A DNA stretch of 64,000 nucleotides from Sambucus nigra (GCA_949130495.1 OX422213.1:55375284-55439283), one strand, 5' to 3'; counted from the stretch's first letter, positions 36,104 to 49,400 are shown. Translations and numbers: made by a program. The notes: a model not told the origin generated them from the sequence alone.

Positions 36104-36310
36104 CACTACAAAAAAAAAAGTACTTTTTAAGACAGGACTTTTCGAGACGGCTAAAATTTAGGTCTCTAAAACTTACTTTTTGAGACGGGTAAAATTAACT
36201 ATCTTAAAAATTATAATTTTTAGGACAACTAATTTTACCCATCTCAAAAGGTATACCTTATAAGACAGCATATTAGGAACCGTCTTAAAAGAAATACATT
36301 TTGAGACGGC
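36104..36310. repeat. CACTA left terminal and subterminal repeats
   Basis: TIR CACTACAAAAAAAA followed by variants of TTTTGAGACGG and its complement (near 36139, 36177, 36238, 36283 and 36300). In characterised CACTA elements such subterminal motifs bind the element's own DNA-binding protein. Confidence 0.85.
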
Positions 36311-39300
36311 TAAACCCAATTTGGTTTCCCCCCTTTACCGATTTCTACTCCCTCTTTTTTCTATTAGTAAGGAAATAGAAAATAGAAAGGAAAAAAGGAA
36401 AACAAAAACAAGCCAAGCATTGCAGGTTCCCATCTCTTCTTCGGTCGTTCTGCTCCCCTGGGCTTCTCCATCTCCCCCATGCAGCTCTCTCTCTCTCTTC
36501 GTTTAGCATCCATGTTGATTCCCATCGATGTTCTACTAATCTAGGCTAAGTAATTTAAGATCTACTTCTCTTCGTTCATCCTCCATGTTAATTTCCATCG
36601 TTCAGCCTCAATGTATTTCTTTGTTTATGCATTTAAGCTTTGTAGTAGATGAATATGAGAATCGATTAGCTTTTTTATTTAAAGTTGGGGTTCGTTTGAA
36701 TCTGACATAGTGGTCAATGGACCCTTTCATATCAAGATCTAATTAGGTATATTTAGTTTTCATTTTGTTTTATGTCTTAACGTTCAGATTTGATTTGTTC
36801 ATTTTTTAAGGTATTAGGTGAACTTTTTGTTTTGAATCTTACTCTATTGTATTTATTTTCTTACAAACAGTCACATTAAGTTTTGCAACAATTGAAAATT
36901 GTTCATTTTCTATTATAGTTTGATTTTACATAATTGAGCATGTATCACCCATGATAATGGGTTGTTTATATTTTGTTTTTGAATTCACCTCCATAGATAC
37001 TATTGATTGTATTTGTATTTTGTAATTGGAAAAGAGAAAATTAATGAAATCATTGTAGTATTGGTGAATCATTTGTTATATGACCATTCATCATATTCTT
37101 ACTATGCAAATATTATATAAAAGAAGGATAATAAACAAATTAATTATAGAAATTTCAAATTGAACAATATATTTGGCTTTATTCCGTGAGTCATAGTTCG
37201 AGCATGTAGATTATGGTAGTTTGTACAAAACCCCATTTGTTTTTCATATTTGGCTCCATCCCTAATACACGTGTTTTTCATTTACGGTTATTTGACAGGC
37301 AATTACTCCTTGTGTGGTCATTTTTCATTCATTTGGAAACAACCCAGACATTCAAGTTGCAACATTGAATAAATATGAATAATAGGTAATTCTAATTCTA
37401 AATTATTGATCTATATCATTAGTTTTTGTACATATGGTTTGTAGTGGTGCTATGAAGTTGAGGGAGAGCCAATTGAAAACCTAAATTACTGGTGATAGGA
37501 GGTTGAGGGTGATCCAATTGAAAACTCGGATTGCCAATTTCCACTGGTGATAGGAGGTTGAGGGTGATAGGAGGAGATTAATATAAGATAATATTTGTTT
37601 ACTAGTTTATGTGAATTTTAGTTTGATTATTGATATGTTTGTTTGTGTTAATTAATTCATGTACTTTGCAAGTAGTTCATGCCATTCAAGTTAGAATTAT
37701 TGATTGTCTATACTTGCTTGTGTGAGTTTACTATTAAAAAAGTTCGTTATTATGGAAAGTTCCTACAAAGGATCAGGCTAATGACGTATACAATACTTGA
37801 ATTCTCGGTGTAGATGATGCATAGTTGGTTCTCATCCTTTAGAGACTACGATCATTATAGGAGCATCCATCGAGGTGGATTAGTTGATTTCAGGGTAAAA
37901 TCGATGGTAGGAGGATCTCGTCATTCGGTAATGAGGGTTGCAAGTCTTCGATGAGTGGGAGGTGTTGTAGATTTTCAAGTTGTATGAATTTGGTGTTTTG
38001 GGTCCAAATAATGTTGGGATATTGGGGAGGGGCATAGAGTTCGGGATGTAGTGGGGGTGTCGGGACGGGGCCGCGTCCATGAGCCATTAGCAAAGTTGTA
38101 TGAATTTGGTGTTTTAGTGGCACGTGATCATTGACGGTGGGGATGTGTTTTGGAGGCATGGTCCGACGGTGATTCTTCCACGCTTTGCTAATGGCTCTCT
38201 GACGCTTGGGTCAATCCTATCAGGAGAGAACATATTCGTTGCCAATTTTATGTAAACATATAGCAGATTTACCCACATAATAGTGTACTCAACGATATAT
38301 TCCCAACTCATCTCGTATATTAATTCTATATCTTTGGATCCCTTAGAAATCTATTTCCGATGCCTTGGACTCTTTCCTCAGTTATATATTTTGTTAAGAC
38401 ATTGTGGAGAAATATTTTTTTAGCCGGGGCTCAAATCATTTGGACAAAAAGAAGTAATAGAATATTTTAAGACAAAAAATTCTCTAAAGAAGAGGCTTCT
38501 GACAGCATAAAAACTTAAGCAGCTCTGTGTGCTTCCTCGATAGAGGATGCTCCCATGATGAAAAGTGGAAAATTTAGGCATCTGGTGTTATTTAATTCAG
38601 GATTCTCTAGGGTCAATTGAGGATTGTTTAGGATATGTGATTGTCAGATTCCAACAGTAGTAGTCATATTTTTATTTGATATCTTTTCTGTTTTTACTTT
38701 CTTCTGCGGTTTTATTGTAGGTGGATTGTTGCTCCTCTTTTGGCAGCTCTTGATTTCGATTTGAATAATCATTTCCAATCCAAAAAAATCATAAATACTT
38801 CAGAGGCTACTTGTCTAAATTATAAAACTACTAATAAAGTCAAAATATGACCAAATAAATGTTAAAGTATTATGTTAAACTATTTATATTGTTATTTTTG
38901 ATTTAGGACAATATTATGTTGAGGTATTAAAAAGAATTCACAAACAAAGTTGCAGCCAAAAATTGATGAATATTAAACCTCAAGATTATTAGGTTTAAAA
39001 AATTGCAATAAAATTAAAAATAACCCAAATTTTAGTTGCCTCGGGGACTCCCGCACTCATACCCCCGGACTTTATCTAAAAATTTCGCACCCACTGACAA
39101 AAAATCCTAGGTCCACCACCGGTAACGGGTAGGTGTGGAGCCTGACTATGATCATATCTATACGTTCACCACTTATGAGAACAGTGACCCATTGGGTATA
39201 GAGATATGATATTACATACCTTGAAGAAAAAAACTCGTATAGCAAATTAAATAATCAGCATCTTTGTATGATTTTTTTCATCACACTCAGCGACAGGTTG

Positions 39301-40317
39301 TAGAATAATGAATGAAAATAAAGTAAGTCATATTCGGTAACTATCTTAGTAAAACACAGGCACTACATGGTCATCTTAGACTGAATATTTTGATCCGCAA
39401 CCCATTGATAAATTTTTTTGCACTTGGGTACTGATTATCCAAGTGTGAACAGAGATCAATTGCCAATACACGGTGACTGATCACAAGTGTATGCCTTTCT
39501 AAGTATACAAAGATGAATTGCACACTAACGGAGTCTCATTACTGAGTCTATGCTTTAGTAACTTGCATTCCCGGTAAAATCCTAGGTGCTTTAGCGGCCA
39601 ACTTATTTTTCGAATCAATTGCTGTAATTCCATGTTCAATTCTTCTTATTGCAAATACTCAGTATGATACCAATCTGGTAACAAATCCTATGAACTACAT
39701 AATCTAGTTAGCAATTTACCTTTTTTCTTATGTTTTAATTAGACAAAAAAATAAATATGTTTTATAAAACGCAAAATAAGGATAAAACCCAGTGCGGTAT
39801 TTAAAATGTGCAATGAATATGGTATATTTTGTTTAAGGGTGTTGATGTCATTCTATCCTTATTTATACATAATTTTTTGTTTTATCTATCTAAAGGACAC
39901 TCTTCATAAAATTTGGTTCGATTCAAATAATTTGTTGGTAAAATTGTGAACAACTACTGATCTTATTTTGTTTACTAGTGATCCAAGAACTGCGAGTTAC
40001 ATCCCCTCTCATTTTTTTACCCAAATGATAGAAATACAAAATATTCTCAATTCTCAAATTATAGTTCTGATAATATTTCATTTCTTTTGCAGTTAATCAT
40101 CCAATTATGCATATTTGGGTATCTTTTAGCTTTTATGTCAGCATTCTTCATTTGCTTTTTTTCTCTAAATGTTCAAGTCAGTATTCTCATTATTTTCTTT
40201 GAATATGCAAATATACAATTCAATTGTTGTTGTTGCGTTTTCATTTTAACTCCTAATGAAGATGCCTACAATCCTTATTGATATTTCTTTTGTTGATTCA
40301 ATTATGATGTTTTTCTA
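36311..40317. other. CACTA left interior, no recognisable gene
   Basis: A CT-rich stretch at 36400-36510 looks like a plant 5' leader (CTCTCTCTCTC with pyrimidine tracts) but no frame follows. The rest is AT-rich. A 22-base repeat AGTTGTATGAATTTGGTGTTTT occurs at about 37979 and 38095. The short minus-strand frames at 37880-38311 are proline- and histidine-rich, overlap one another, and match nothing I recognise. The phrase TGTTTAAGGGTGTTGAT(G/A)TCATT near 39830 recurs near 52737. Confidence 0.5.
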
Positions 40318-40320
40318 TCA

Positions 40321-40326
<6 letters not shown>

Positions 40327-40353
<27 letters not shown>
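40327..40353. repeat. (TA)n microsatellite
   Basis: TA dinucleotide run at the tentative left border of the Helitron. Confidence 0.9.
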
Positions 40354-40559
40354 ATAAGTTACAATGGTGTTTTCACTATTCATAAGATGGAGAGACACTT
40401 CACGGTTCAGATCGAAGCCAACAAGGCACGAATCCGAGGGTTGAGATCATTTTGATGCATTTTCCTCTTTTGCCCTTTTATTTTTGGTTTCCCCCTCTTT
40501 TTTAACACTTGATTTCCTTTCCCCCTTTTACTCAAAATTCAAAAATATGGGTAAAATTG

Positions 40560-41035
40560 TAAATTACACCTTTGGTCCCCAGACAACAAACAAACACACA
40601 CACACTAAACCCCGTTCTCCTCTCTCGATCGTTTCGCAACTCTCTCTCCCCTCTCTCTCTCAAATCAGCAGGTATCGATCATATGGATTTTAGACTCTTA
40701 CTACATGTAATCTCCCTCACACACACACATACATTCACACACACACACGCACACACATTTAATTTCTTCATCTCCTACAATACATACACACATACACGGG
40801 ATTTAGGGCTTTGAAAACAGATTTGAGAACATGGGGATTAATATTTGATTTGAGTTTATTTCAGGGCTTTATTCATTTTGATTTTGGTTAAGATCTATTT
40901 CTATTTCATTCATTTTTTTTATACCTGTTCACATGTATGCTTATGTGTTGGGATCTAATATTTTTTTGGTGTTTTGTTGATTATTTTTTCTTTTACAGGT
41001 TACTGATTATACATGGAACAACCTAAACAGGTATA
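40560..41035 (+). pseudogene. Captured gene 5' region: leader, intron, first coding exon
   Basis: A CT/CA-rich leader (about 40580-40672) ends TCAGCAG followed by GTATCG, a plausible splice donor. About 330 bases later TTTTACAG (40990-41000) precedes a short exon with ATG GAA CAA CCT AAA CAG, followed by GTATAC as donor. Leader, leader intron and a six-codon coding start are typical of plant gene 5' ends. The protein start (MEQPKQ) is too short to name. A further exon-like patch ATGATGCCTCATAAGGAGAAG before GTATGT lies at about 42380-42401. All inferred from splice-like signals. Confidence 0.4.
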
Positions 41036-42504
41036 CTCATTTTCTTCTCTTTATTATGTGCCTATTTATAGATTTTATGTTTTTTCCCTGTAGTCATGGG
41101 ATGTTTTATGCATTTTAGGTAATATTTTTAGTGCTAAAATGCATGTTTTAGGCTTTTACAGTTAAAAAATTAGGGAAAAAGTTTATTTGACAAGGGTTCA
41201 CTTAAATGCAGTGGTGGGTTAGTTTTCAACATAGAGCGATTAGGTTTAAGTAGGGTTTCCAGGGTATGAAAAAATTGAAGTTATTATTTTTCTTCTTTGT
41301 CGTCATCCTCATTTGATTTCAGTTCTCACGTGACATCTTTTAGTGTTCTCAATTAATTCTGTAAATAATATAAGGAAGTTGTTCTATACTAGAAGACATA
41401 GAAGGTTATTGTACTTTTGCAAAGTTTTTCTTTTATTTTTTGTGTGGTCTTTATATTTGTTAGTAATGATATTCCTTGGTCTAGATATGGTCCCAAAGTC
41501 TAGATATGGTCCCAATTTCCACTGACCCGACTATAATCTGTTTACTTACTGAATATACTTATTTATTTGATTGCATATCCTATGTTTTTAAATTTTTTTT
41601 AACTAAAGAGAACCATGTAAACATTCGTAGGTGTTCAACACTTTAATTGGTTCTTTTAGTGAACTTGAATCGCTGGTTTCGATTTGATTTGATTTTATAG
41701 ATATGACATTTAGACTCAATGGTTTCAAAAATATGGGAGTTCCATTGTTTAGGGTTTAAAATTAGGGCTTTTAGTAACTGTTGTAAAGTTTAGAATTTAA
41801 TTTTGGTTTTGTAATTTTAATCAGGTATACTTTCTTTCTCTCTCTAAAATAGATGTTTTCACTTTAGGATGTTTGGTTTCAGATTTTTAGATGTATATTT
41901 TTGTTAATTTTGATTTTATATGTACCATTTAGGTTTTAAATATGGTAGTTTTTCTATTTAGGTTGTTATGACTTGATTATCTAGATTCAATTTTCACTTG
42001 ACTTGGGTTATTCATCCATATATAGGTTTTTGCTTCAAATGCATATCCAAATATGGGAACGAGTCGATGTTGGTTCCAAAACCATTATACATTTTGTATA
42101 GGGAATCTATGTAAGTATTTACTTTTACCAAATTTGAAAAGGTCATTTTTTAATTTAGTTCTAATTGGTTGATTAACTCCTCTTATTAATCATATGTATT
42201 ATATGTGGAACCTAAAATGATTTTTTCAGGAAGAAAGGTATTTGAGGATCATTTGAGTCCTTTTGTGTTCCACAATTGTTCATCTACTTGATTTACATCA
42301 GTTTATAAGTTATTTGTCTTCGTGATAAGTGTTACTTTCTCCATGTGAGTATTTTTATTATCAAAGTTCACCTTGCACAAATGATGCCTCATAAGGAGAA
42401 GGTATGTAAATTTATCCACAAACTGAACTTGCAGCGCTTGGTTTTATCTTTCTATATACTTTTGGTGTATTCAAAACCATAGGGTTAACATTGTTGTGCA
42501 TGTA

Positions 42505-43185
42505 GTAAGGACAAACTTGAGATAATTATTGGTTTTGTTTCTCTCATCCCAAGTTCTTCAGTAGTTGATGTGTTTGAAGAAATGCCCCCATGAGTTTTCT
42601 TAATTATTTGATGAAATATGTTTGAAGGTTTTTTTTCATTAAATGTCTGTTAATAATTTCTTTTAAAGGGTTCAGTTGGGCCCCTAATTATATATATGCG
42701 AGTAAAGAAATGTTATTATGAGTGATTATGTTTATGTTTGGTCAAAATAAATGCTTTAATTTATTTATAATTGTTTTTTAAATAGTGACCATTTTCCCGA
42801 TAGTTACAACCCATTAAAACCGCTCATAATGATTTCTTATTGTATTTGTTGGAACCTTGCTTATCTATGGGATCTACTATTTTTAGAATTATGATCCAAT
42901 ACAAGTGGTATTTCATTGAGTCATTAAACTTTGTAGGATCTACTTTGTCAATCACCAACTTGATAAACTGGGTGTTGAATTGACAACCTTAAAGAGTTTA
43001 CATATCTAATTTGTTTTAACCTCCTTTCAATTGGAGGTTTCTATGTTAGTTCAACTGATTTTAGTTTTTAAATGGTGTTTATGAGCTACTCCTGTTTCTA
43101 AACACCTGAGTTTATGGTGCATAATAAGCTCTTCAAACTGTTGCACAATCTCAAGTTTGTCCTGAAGAACTTGGGATGAGAGACG
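42505..43185. repeat. Short permuted inverted repeats
   Basis: GGACAAACTTGAGAT (about 42508) and CTCTCATCCCAAGTTCTTCA (about 42542) recur together, inverted and joined, at 43147-43184. A tandem-like pair 'AGAGACCA(A/G)TGT(C/T)CTAATGCAGC' lies just after (43221-43317). This looks like filler or scrambled repair DNA. No coding role is visible. Confidence 0.55.
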
Positions 43186-44207
43186 TAAAGTTAAAAAAAA
43201 ACTTGAGAGATTGTGCAGTAGAACACTAATGCAGCGTGGAGGAGACCAATGTCCTAATGCAGCGTCGTCTTCAGGTGTTCTGCGAAACACCAAAAGAGAC
43301 CAGTGTTCTAATGCAGCAAAACACTAATTAGCGTCGAACCCCAAGTTTTAAACACCCGAAGACCTAAATTATTAGCCCTGCCCATGATAAACACCTGATG
43401 TATGTTTAACTTTTATTTGAAAAGTTGGATTTTTTGTTCATAGTGGATACGTTTCACGTTGCAAATCAAGGCATGTCAATGTGAATTGACCAACACTTTT
43501 TTCATTCCAGTTGTATATTTGAGAAATCAAGGCATGTCTATTTGTTCTACGAAAACTTTCTTGACTGTTGCTCACCAATATGCCACCAACTCATAATTCT
43601 AATCTACATGAATGTCAGTTTGACATTAAATTATTATGGTGAAATAGAAGAATTGATAGTTTTTTTTTGGTTTAGTTAGGGGTAATAGATGAATCATAGT
43701 ATATCGGGTTTGTGAAATATGAGAAATTTCAACTCAAAATACTTATTAAGTTGAGCTTAAATTATTCGTAGTTAACTTTAAGCTCCATTAGGCACAAATG
43801 ATGACTTGGGGTCATTTAAGATTATTCCAAAATACTATTATTATTTGACGTGGTATTTCTTTATTTGTAGAAATTTCATTTTATAACACTGTCTTTGGTA
43901 CAATTTAAGTAGCAGTGCATTTGTTTTTCTCCGTTGACTTGGCTTTATTCTTCAACTAACTAGGCCTTTTTATCAAATTTAGTTGCACTTATATATTATG
44001 GTTCTTTTGTTGTTTCCCGATATTATGGTTCTTCCGTCGTTTTCGATTGTTTTGGTTGTCATATATTGCTTTTTTAGGTAGTCGGGATGTTTGTCAGGTT
44101 TTTAAATTCATATAACATTTTTTCTGTAACCTGTAATCTTACTCTAGAATTTTCTTTCAATAGGTATTTATACTCCAACTAGATGAATATGCATGCACTG
44201 ATTTGAG

Positions 44208-44379
44208 TTAAATTGTGGCTATATTAGTTTCTCATTTTTCTATTGTTAGCGTTAATCTATAGAGATGTCACGTTATGGTTTGTACTATTTTATTTTGGTG
44301 TTTCCACATGCACTGATTTGAGGTAAATTGATGTGGTTTTGTATACATCTTGGGTTACCACTAATATAGCCACAATTTA
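44208..44379. repeat. Inverted repeat, 19-base arms
   Basis: TAAATTGTGGCTATATTAG at 44208-44226 and its complement CTAATATAGCCACAATTTA at 44361-44379, with a loop of about 134 bases. A short direct repeat GCATCTATGATTGAGCTT follows at about 44542 and 44581. Confidence 0.75.
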
Positions 44380-46304
44380 CCCATGCCTAACATGTATTTC
44401 AGAAAAGGACCGACTATTACCATTTGCTTTCAATTTAGTTGGATGAGACTTCACGTGTCTATCATGTGACCTCAAAGAGCCTCCTTGGTCGTAGGTCATT
44501 CTAAAATCTGACTAGATCACGCTTTGAGTAGAGGTGTAATGCATCTATGATTGAGCTTGCACTGGATAGACATAAAGTCTGCATCTATGATTGAGCTTCC
44601 AAGCGTTGTAATGAGGCCAAGGTCCCCGAGCAGAGGTCCGTCTTTGGTAGACTTTCAAAGAGGATAAGAAAATGTGTCATCCATGTTTGTCTAATGTTTA
44701 AGCCTTTCCCAAATATGAGTATATCAACTAGGGCCCCAACCAAAATTCACATCAGCTATATATTTACTGACACTGTCCAACACTACCTTCCTAGACTATC
44801 ACTAAAATGAATTCTACACTATTCAACACCACCTGAACTTCGATGTAGGTAGTTTATTCTACCATTTATGTTTTCATACACATTTCTTTTCTCTGTTTCA
44901 ACGTGCTTATGTTTTTTGTTTTCATACATAGGGTATTTCATACACATTTTATGTTTTTTGTTTTCTGTTCCAATATTTATGTCTTTGGTTTTGTTAAATG
45001 AATTTGGTTTTTGAGGACCATACTTTTTGACATTAATCTGGGTTGTTTGGGTCTGATCCCTCCACTCTATGCATACATTTTTTTCAATATATTTTTAATT
45101 GTAGAATGTGGTTTTGAATACCTAAGTTTTTGCAGGATATTTCTTTCCTCAAGATAATCCAACGCTTTAATTGGGACAGGGAGAAGAGCTGATTGAGAAC
45201 AAACACATATGTAAAACTGTCCAAGTAGCATGAAATTGGTTTGTATTATAGTAAAAAACAATGCAAATAAGCATACGTATGCGTGTGCGTACATGTGTGC
45301 ATCCATTTTCTGCGTATTCAGGATATATTTGAAACTTTTGGTGTTTCTGATTATTATGGAGATTTGAATCCCCTGTTTTGGTGACTTCATATTGCAGAGT
45401 TTTGTTAGTTTGTGGGATATGATTTGTAGGTATTAATTTCGTCTTATTTTGCAGGTAGTAATTTCATGAGTCGGTACTAATTTCATTTGCATGTAATAAC
45501 TTGGGCTTATTTTTTTTTAAATTTCTATTAATGACTCTGAAAGTAATATATTTGCACGTAATAATCTGGGATTGTTTTTGCAGATAACAAGAAGCTGTTC
45601 ATGAAACATTGAAGCTCAACCTCCTTACGACAAGGGCTGTTTAGGCCCAATTTTAAAAGATCATTGTAATGGCTACAAGAATTCTAATTCTGACTCGAAG
45701 TCTTCTGAGTGAGCAAATGGTAGGCAGTGTCGAGGATGTAATGGCCAAAAGGATGTAATGTAGGCAGTCCCGAGAAAATGGTAGTCAGTACCGAGATTAT
45801 TCTGACGAAGACTCTTCGAAGAAATAGTTGAAATTCTCAGCAAAATTGTGAAAGACTGCGATAAATCTATTGATAATGTGAAATTTTAGTCAAAAAGGAT
45901 GTAATGGACAGAATGCTAACCAAAATCTTGCAAGCTGGTGATGCAGTGTTTGTTCATGTATAGCGTGTGGTATATTAGGCCAAGAGGAGTTGTGCTCAGA
46001 GGTAGCGGAACTCATGGAAGTGAAATGACATAAATGATCCTTTGGCATGTGGGGGCAGTTGCTTTGACCGATAGGGTGGTGGAAGCTCGGCAGTTTTGAT
46101 GGTGGCAACCACTGTGTCTGGTGGTGATTAGTGGCTATGGTATGCAAATTTGATAGTGATTAGTGACTCTTTCAAGTATCATTACTTTCATTTCTATGTT
46201 TAGAAAGTAAGATTTCAAGTATTTGTTTACTTTTTCACGAGGCTTTCTGTTATTTACGAGTCATTATGTTACTTACACAATTGAATATTGGTTTATTTTG
46301 GGAC

Positions 46305-48245
46305 TCAACCTCTCTCTCTCACGCGCGCGCACGGACACACAAAACACACGCGCATCCGCACACTAATACTTATAGACACCACATCAAGTATCTTCAGAAT
46401 ATGAGAAGTAACTGTACAAAGTTGAAGTCTTATCCCATAATTTAAATGGTATATTTTAGTGTTCAAACTCCCAAAGAGTCGTGTTCTTTTCTCTTTTACA
46501 TAGATCTTAAATGAACCTAATATATGTTTTGCGTGTTTAGAGATTTTTTTGTGTGATAAATTTGTTATGTTGTCATTCAACTGCTAATTTGATAAAGTTG
46601 TAATGCATCAACTGTAACATCTCAGGTGCTGTAACATCTTCACTACTAGCGAAACTTCAAGGAGTCATAGATGCACCGAGGGGTTTGATACTCCATCTAA
46701 AGCCAAGCCAGGTAACCAGAACCTATCAAAGGGGGCGGAGGAGCTACAAGAAGGAGGAAAGTCGGGTGAATATCACTCAGCGGGCTACGAAGGACCCCAC
46801 CGCAGGAGTCGTCAAAGACATTTCAGTTTACCTTTTGAGGTGATCTTCATTATCCATTTCACTCAGTGGGCTATGTTGCGTGTTTTAAATGAGCGGGTGC
46901 GAATTAATTTGTGCTATTGATTTATATTAATGCATACGTTTCAAGTTGCTTATCATCCTATTTGTTTTTTTAGGGGTGTCATGGCAATTTGTGGGTTGTT
47001 TTTCAAGTGTTCGACAATGTTTTTATATCACCCATATTTTCCCATTACAATGTGAAGCATGTCTTTGTTTTTGCATATCAAATACAAGTCTTTGCTAATA
47101 AAATTAGTAGCAGATCTTTATTGGCATAAAAAAAAGTTAAAACAAGTAGGTCCAAAATGGTGTATGCTAAAAAACATTCAGTCTAAAATAGTAGTATTCA
47201 ACATAGTCTTCGAAGCTAAGAAAATGAAAATAAAATAAGATAAACAAATAGTAGCTGGTGTTAGCTAAGAAAAATAGAGGTGGGATAAAAAAATAACGAG
47301 GAGGTCTTAAAACAAAAAAAGGGGAAGCTTTGCGAGTTTAAACATAACTTAATTGGGTGAACAGAACATTTGACTTTCCTGCGGGTGTAGTCCTGCATAT
47401 AAACAAGCCTAGGTTTGAAGTTGATGAAATTAGGGGTGGTGTTGCTGGTGGAATTATCCTCAAGGGTGTATAGAAGGTGAATCAATTCATTGAAGTATGT
47501 CAGGGGATTGTTGTTAAAGATAAGAGTGGAAACATCAAATGCACACCGATATAGTCTACAATAGTTCGTTATATGCAGAGCAAAATGAATTACAATTTGC
47601 TGTGCCATATGGTATATGTCAACAGGAGCTCAAGATGTTGTGAGGAATGATTTGGTGAAACTGCAGCTCACATCAGTCGTGTGCACCAGCCAATGAGAAA
47701 ATTTTATCAATGATTTAGAAAATTCTATCTTCAAAATTCAGACAGTTTAATAGTCCGTCGGCCAGAATTATGATCAAGTTTGCTACAAAAAATGTTAAGC
47801 AAACTTGGTGTCTTTACAATAGAGTCATGAGGCAAAGATTGAAGGAACTCCTACAAATATTGTTAAGAGTGGGGACGAGGTAGATGAGCTGAGAGGTGCC
47901 TATTCAATTTACTATTTGCTTGAAAATGTGGACAACAGATTCTATGTACTTGGGTTAACTGCTTACATTTTTTTTGGTTTTGGAAGAGAGTATATAATAT
48001 AGTGAACTTATGTCTATATTTCTGTGGGGTTAGGGGCTATTTATTCATTTCCTACGGGGCTCCCCCCCCCCCCCCCCCCTTAAATTTTTTTTTTTGATTA
48101 TATATTTTATTTTCACACACATATACACACACGCACACACGCATGCATATCTATTTAATTTTAGGATTCTTTATGTTTTTATTTATTTGATCACTGGAAC
48201 ACGTGCTTTTGTTATGTTTAAATTACAATAGTGATTTTGTTGTTA
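46305..48245. other. AT-rich interior with exon-like patches, no recognised gene
   Basis: 46625-46830 has balanced composition and a plus-strand open stretch with a splice-like AGGT start and CCAGGTAAC end; its translations match nothing I know. 47700-47960 and 48248-48380 (reading ...IVLVRNPKGEIQKKKYEAIT in one frame) also look like decayed coding DNA. A C homopolymer of about 18 lies at 48062-48080. Confidence 0.35.
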
Positions 48246-48683
48246 GGGACAACAGATACCGCTACAAATGAAGTAAGGCTAAGATTGAAATTGTGTTGGT
48301 GAGGAATCCAAAGGGAGAGATCCAAAAGAAGAAATATGAAGCCATTACATCCGAAGAAAATGCCGATAAAAAGGAATGAGAAATTCAATATGACAAGGTA
48401 TGGGGTTGGTAGTATGATGTTGGTTTCTTTTAGATATCAGATAATATTAGGATGAAAAAAGCTTACGGTGAATCTTCTTTTCCTTGGATGAAGCTTAAGA
48501 TGAAAAAAAGCTTACTATCAATCTTCTTTTCCTTGGATGCAAGTAATATTAAGATGAAAAAAGGCTCATGTATGTTACTGATTGTATGTTTACTTATGTG
48601 ATTGTATCTTTTGTTCGAGAAACTGATTAATTATGTTTATTGTTTGTCAAATCGTACAGAAAACCGAGAGGGAGAGAATGATA

Positions 48684-48931
48684 ATGGCGAGAGGTGGGAA
48701 GAAGGATGGGAAGACAACAATAGTAGCACCCAATCCAGAAGAAGAGATGAGTGCAAAAGACTTAAAAGAGTTGCAATTTTTAAAAATATGTTGTCCGATG
48801 CTCCCGTAAAGGCTTGCTCAGTTTCTCTCACCCCATCCAAGATGGTGGTCAAACAACACGGCACAGACATTTTGAGGAAGTACCATAGAAAGAATAAATT
48901 CATATTCTCCTTTCCCGGCCTTCTAGCTCTC
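48684..48931 (+). pseudogene. RHL1: Captured fragment of an RHL1-like gene (topoisomerase VI subunit)
   Basis: ATG at 48684 opens a Lys/Gly-rich start (MARGGKKDGK) and acidic stretch (PNPEEEMSAKDLKELQ). After a frameshift near 48777 the other frame reads NMLSDAPVKACSVSLTPSK and VVKQHGTDILRKYHRKNKF then FSFPGLLA. The order LLSD(S/A)P-K...L-PSK-V-K-HGTDI-RK-RKN-F-FSFPGLLA is the N-terminus of plant RHL1, the DNA-binding partner of topoisomerase VI needed for endoreduplication. Similarity ends after GLLA. Only about 80 of some 350 residues are present and the frame is broken, so it is not functional. Identification is from memory of the family. Confidence 0.75.
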
Positions 48932-48985
48932 ATCACCAACTTTGGGATTTTTTTTCATATTGTTGGATTTGTTGTTACCCCTTAA

Positions 48986-49400
48986 ATAGGGTGGATAGTC
49001 CAATAAACGAAGGAGACTATGCCGATTTTTTTTTTAAAAATAGACACTTTGTTTTTTTTTAAACGCAGTGAATTTGATTGATAAATATTGTATATTTTAT
49101 TTTATATGTAAATTTGTTTGATGAATTTAGACAATTTGGATGTTGGACTATTTGTTATTTGTTAAGCAGGGTGAATATTTCAATAAACAAAGCAGATTAT
49201 TCCCAATTTTTTTAAAAATTTGACACTTTATTTTTTTGAGACACAATGTGAATTCGATGGATGAATATTGTATATTTCGTATTATATGTGAATTTTTTTG
49301 ATGATTTAGAATATTTGGATATTATTGGACTATTTATTGTTTGTTAAGCATGGTGAATAGTCCTATAAATAAAGGAAATTATGGATAATTTTTTAAAATT
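48986..49400 (+). repeat. About 180-bp tandem repeat, 2.3 units
   Basis: Units begin near 48988, 49168 and 49348 with GGTG(G/A)ATA(G/T)T-C-(A/T)ATAAA-(A/G)AAGG-like words, then TGCCGATTTTTTTT, GACACTTT, ATATTGTATATTT and TTTGATGA(A)TTTAGA. The third unit is partial. A related fragment (AATAAACAAAGGACACTCTGC) lies alone near 56660 in the CACTA right arm. Confidence 0.8.

Noticed and set aside
37880..38311. Overlapping Pro/His-rich minus-strand frames
   Set aside because: Several frames overlap in the same DNA, contain a 22-base direct repeat, and match nothing I know.
43051..43293. 80-residue minus-strand frame with coiled-coil-like text
   Set aside because: Lies in a scrambled repeat patch; no known family and no gene structure around it.
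48062..48080. C homopolymer as a polypurine tract
   Set aside because: No LTR end (TGT...) follows on either side, so it is a simple homopolymer.
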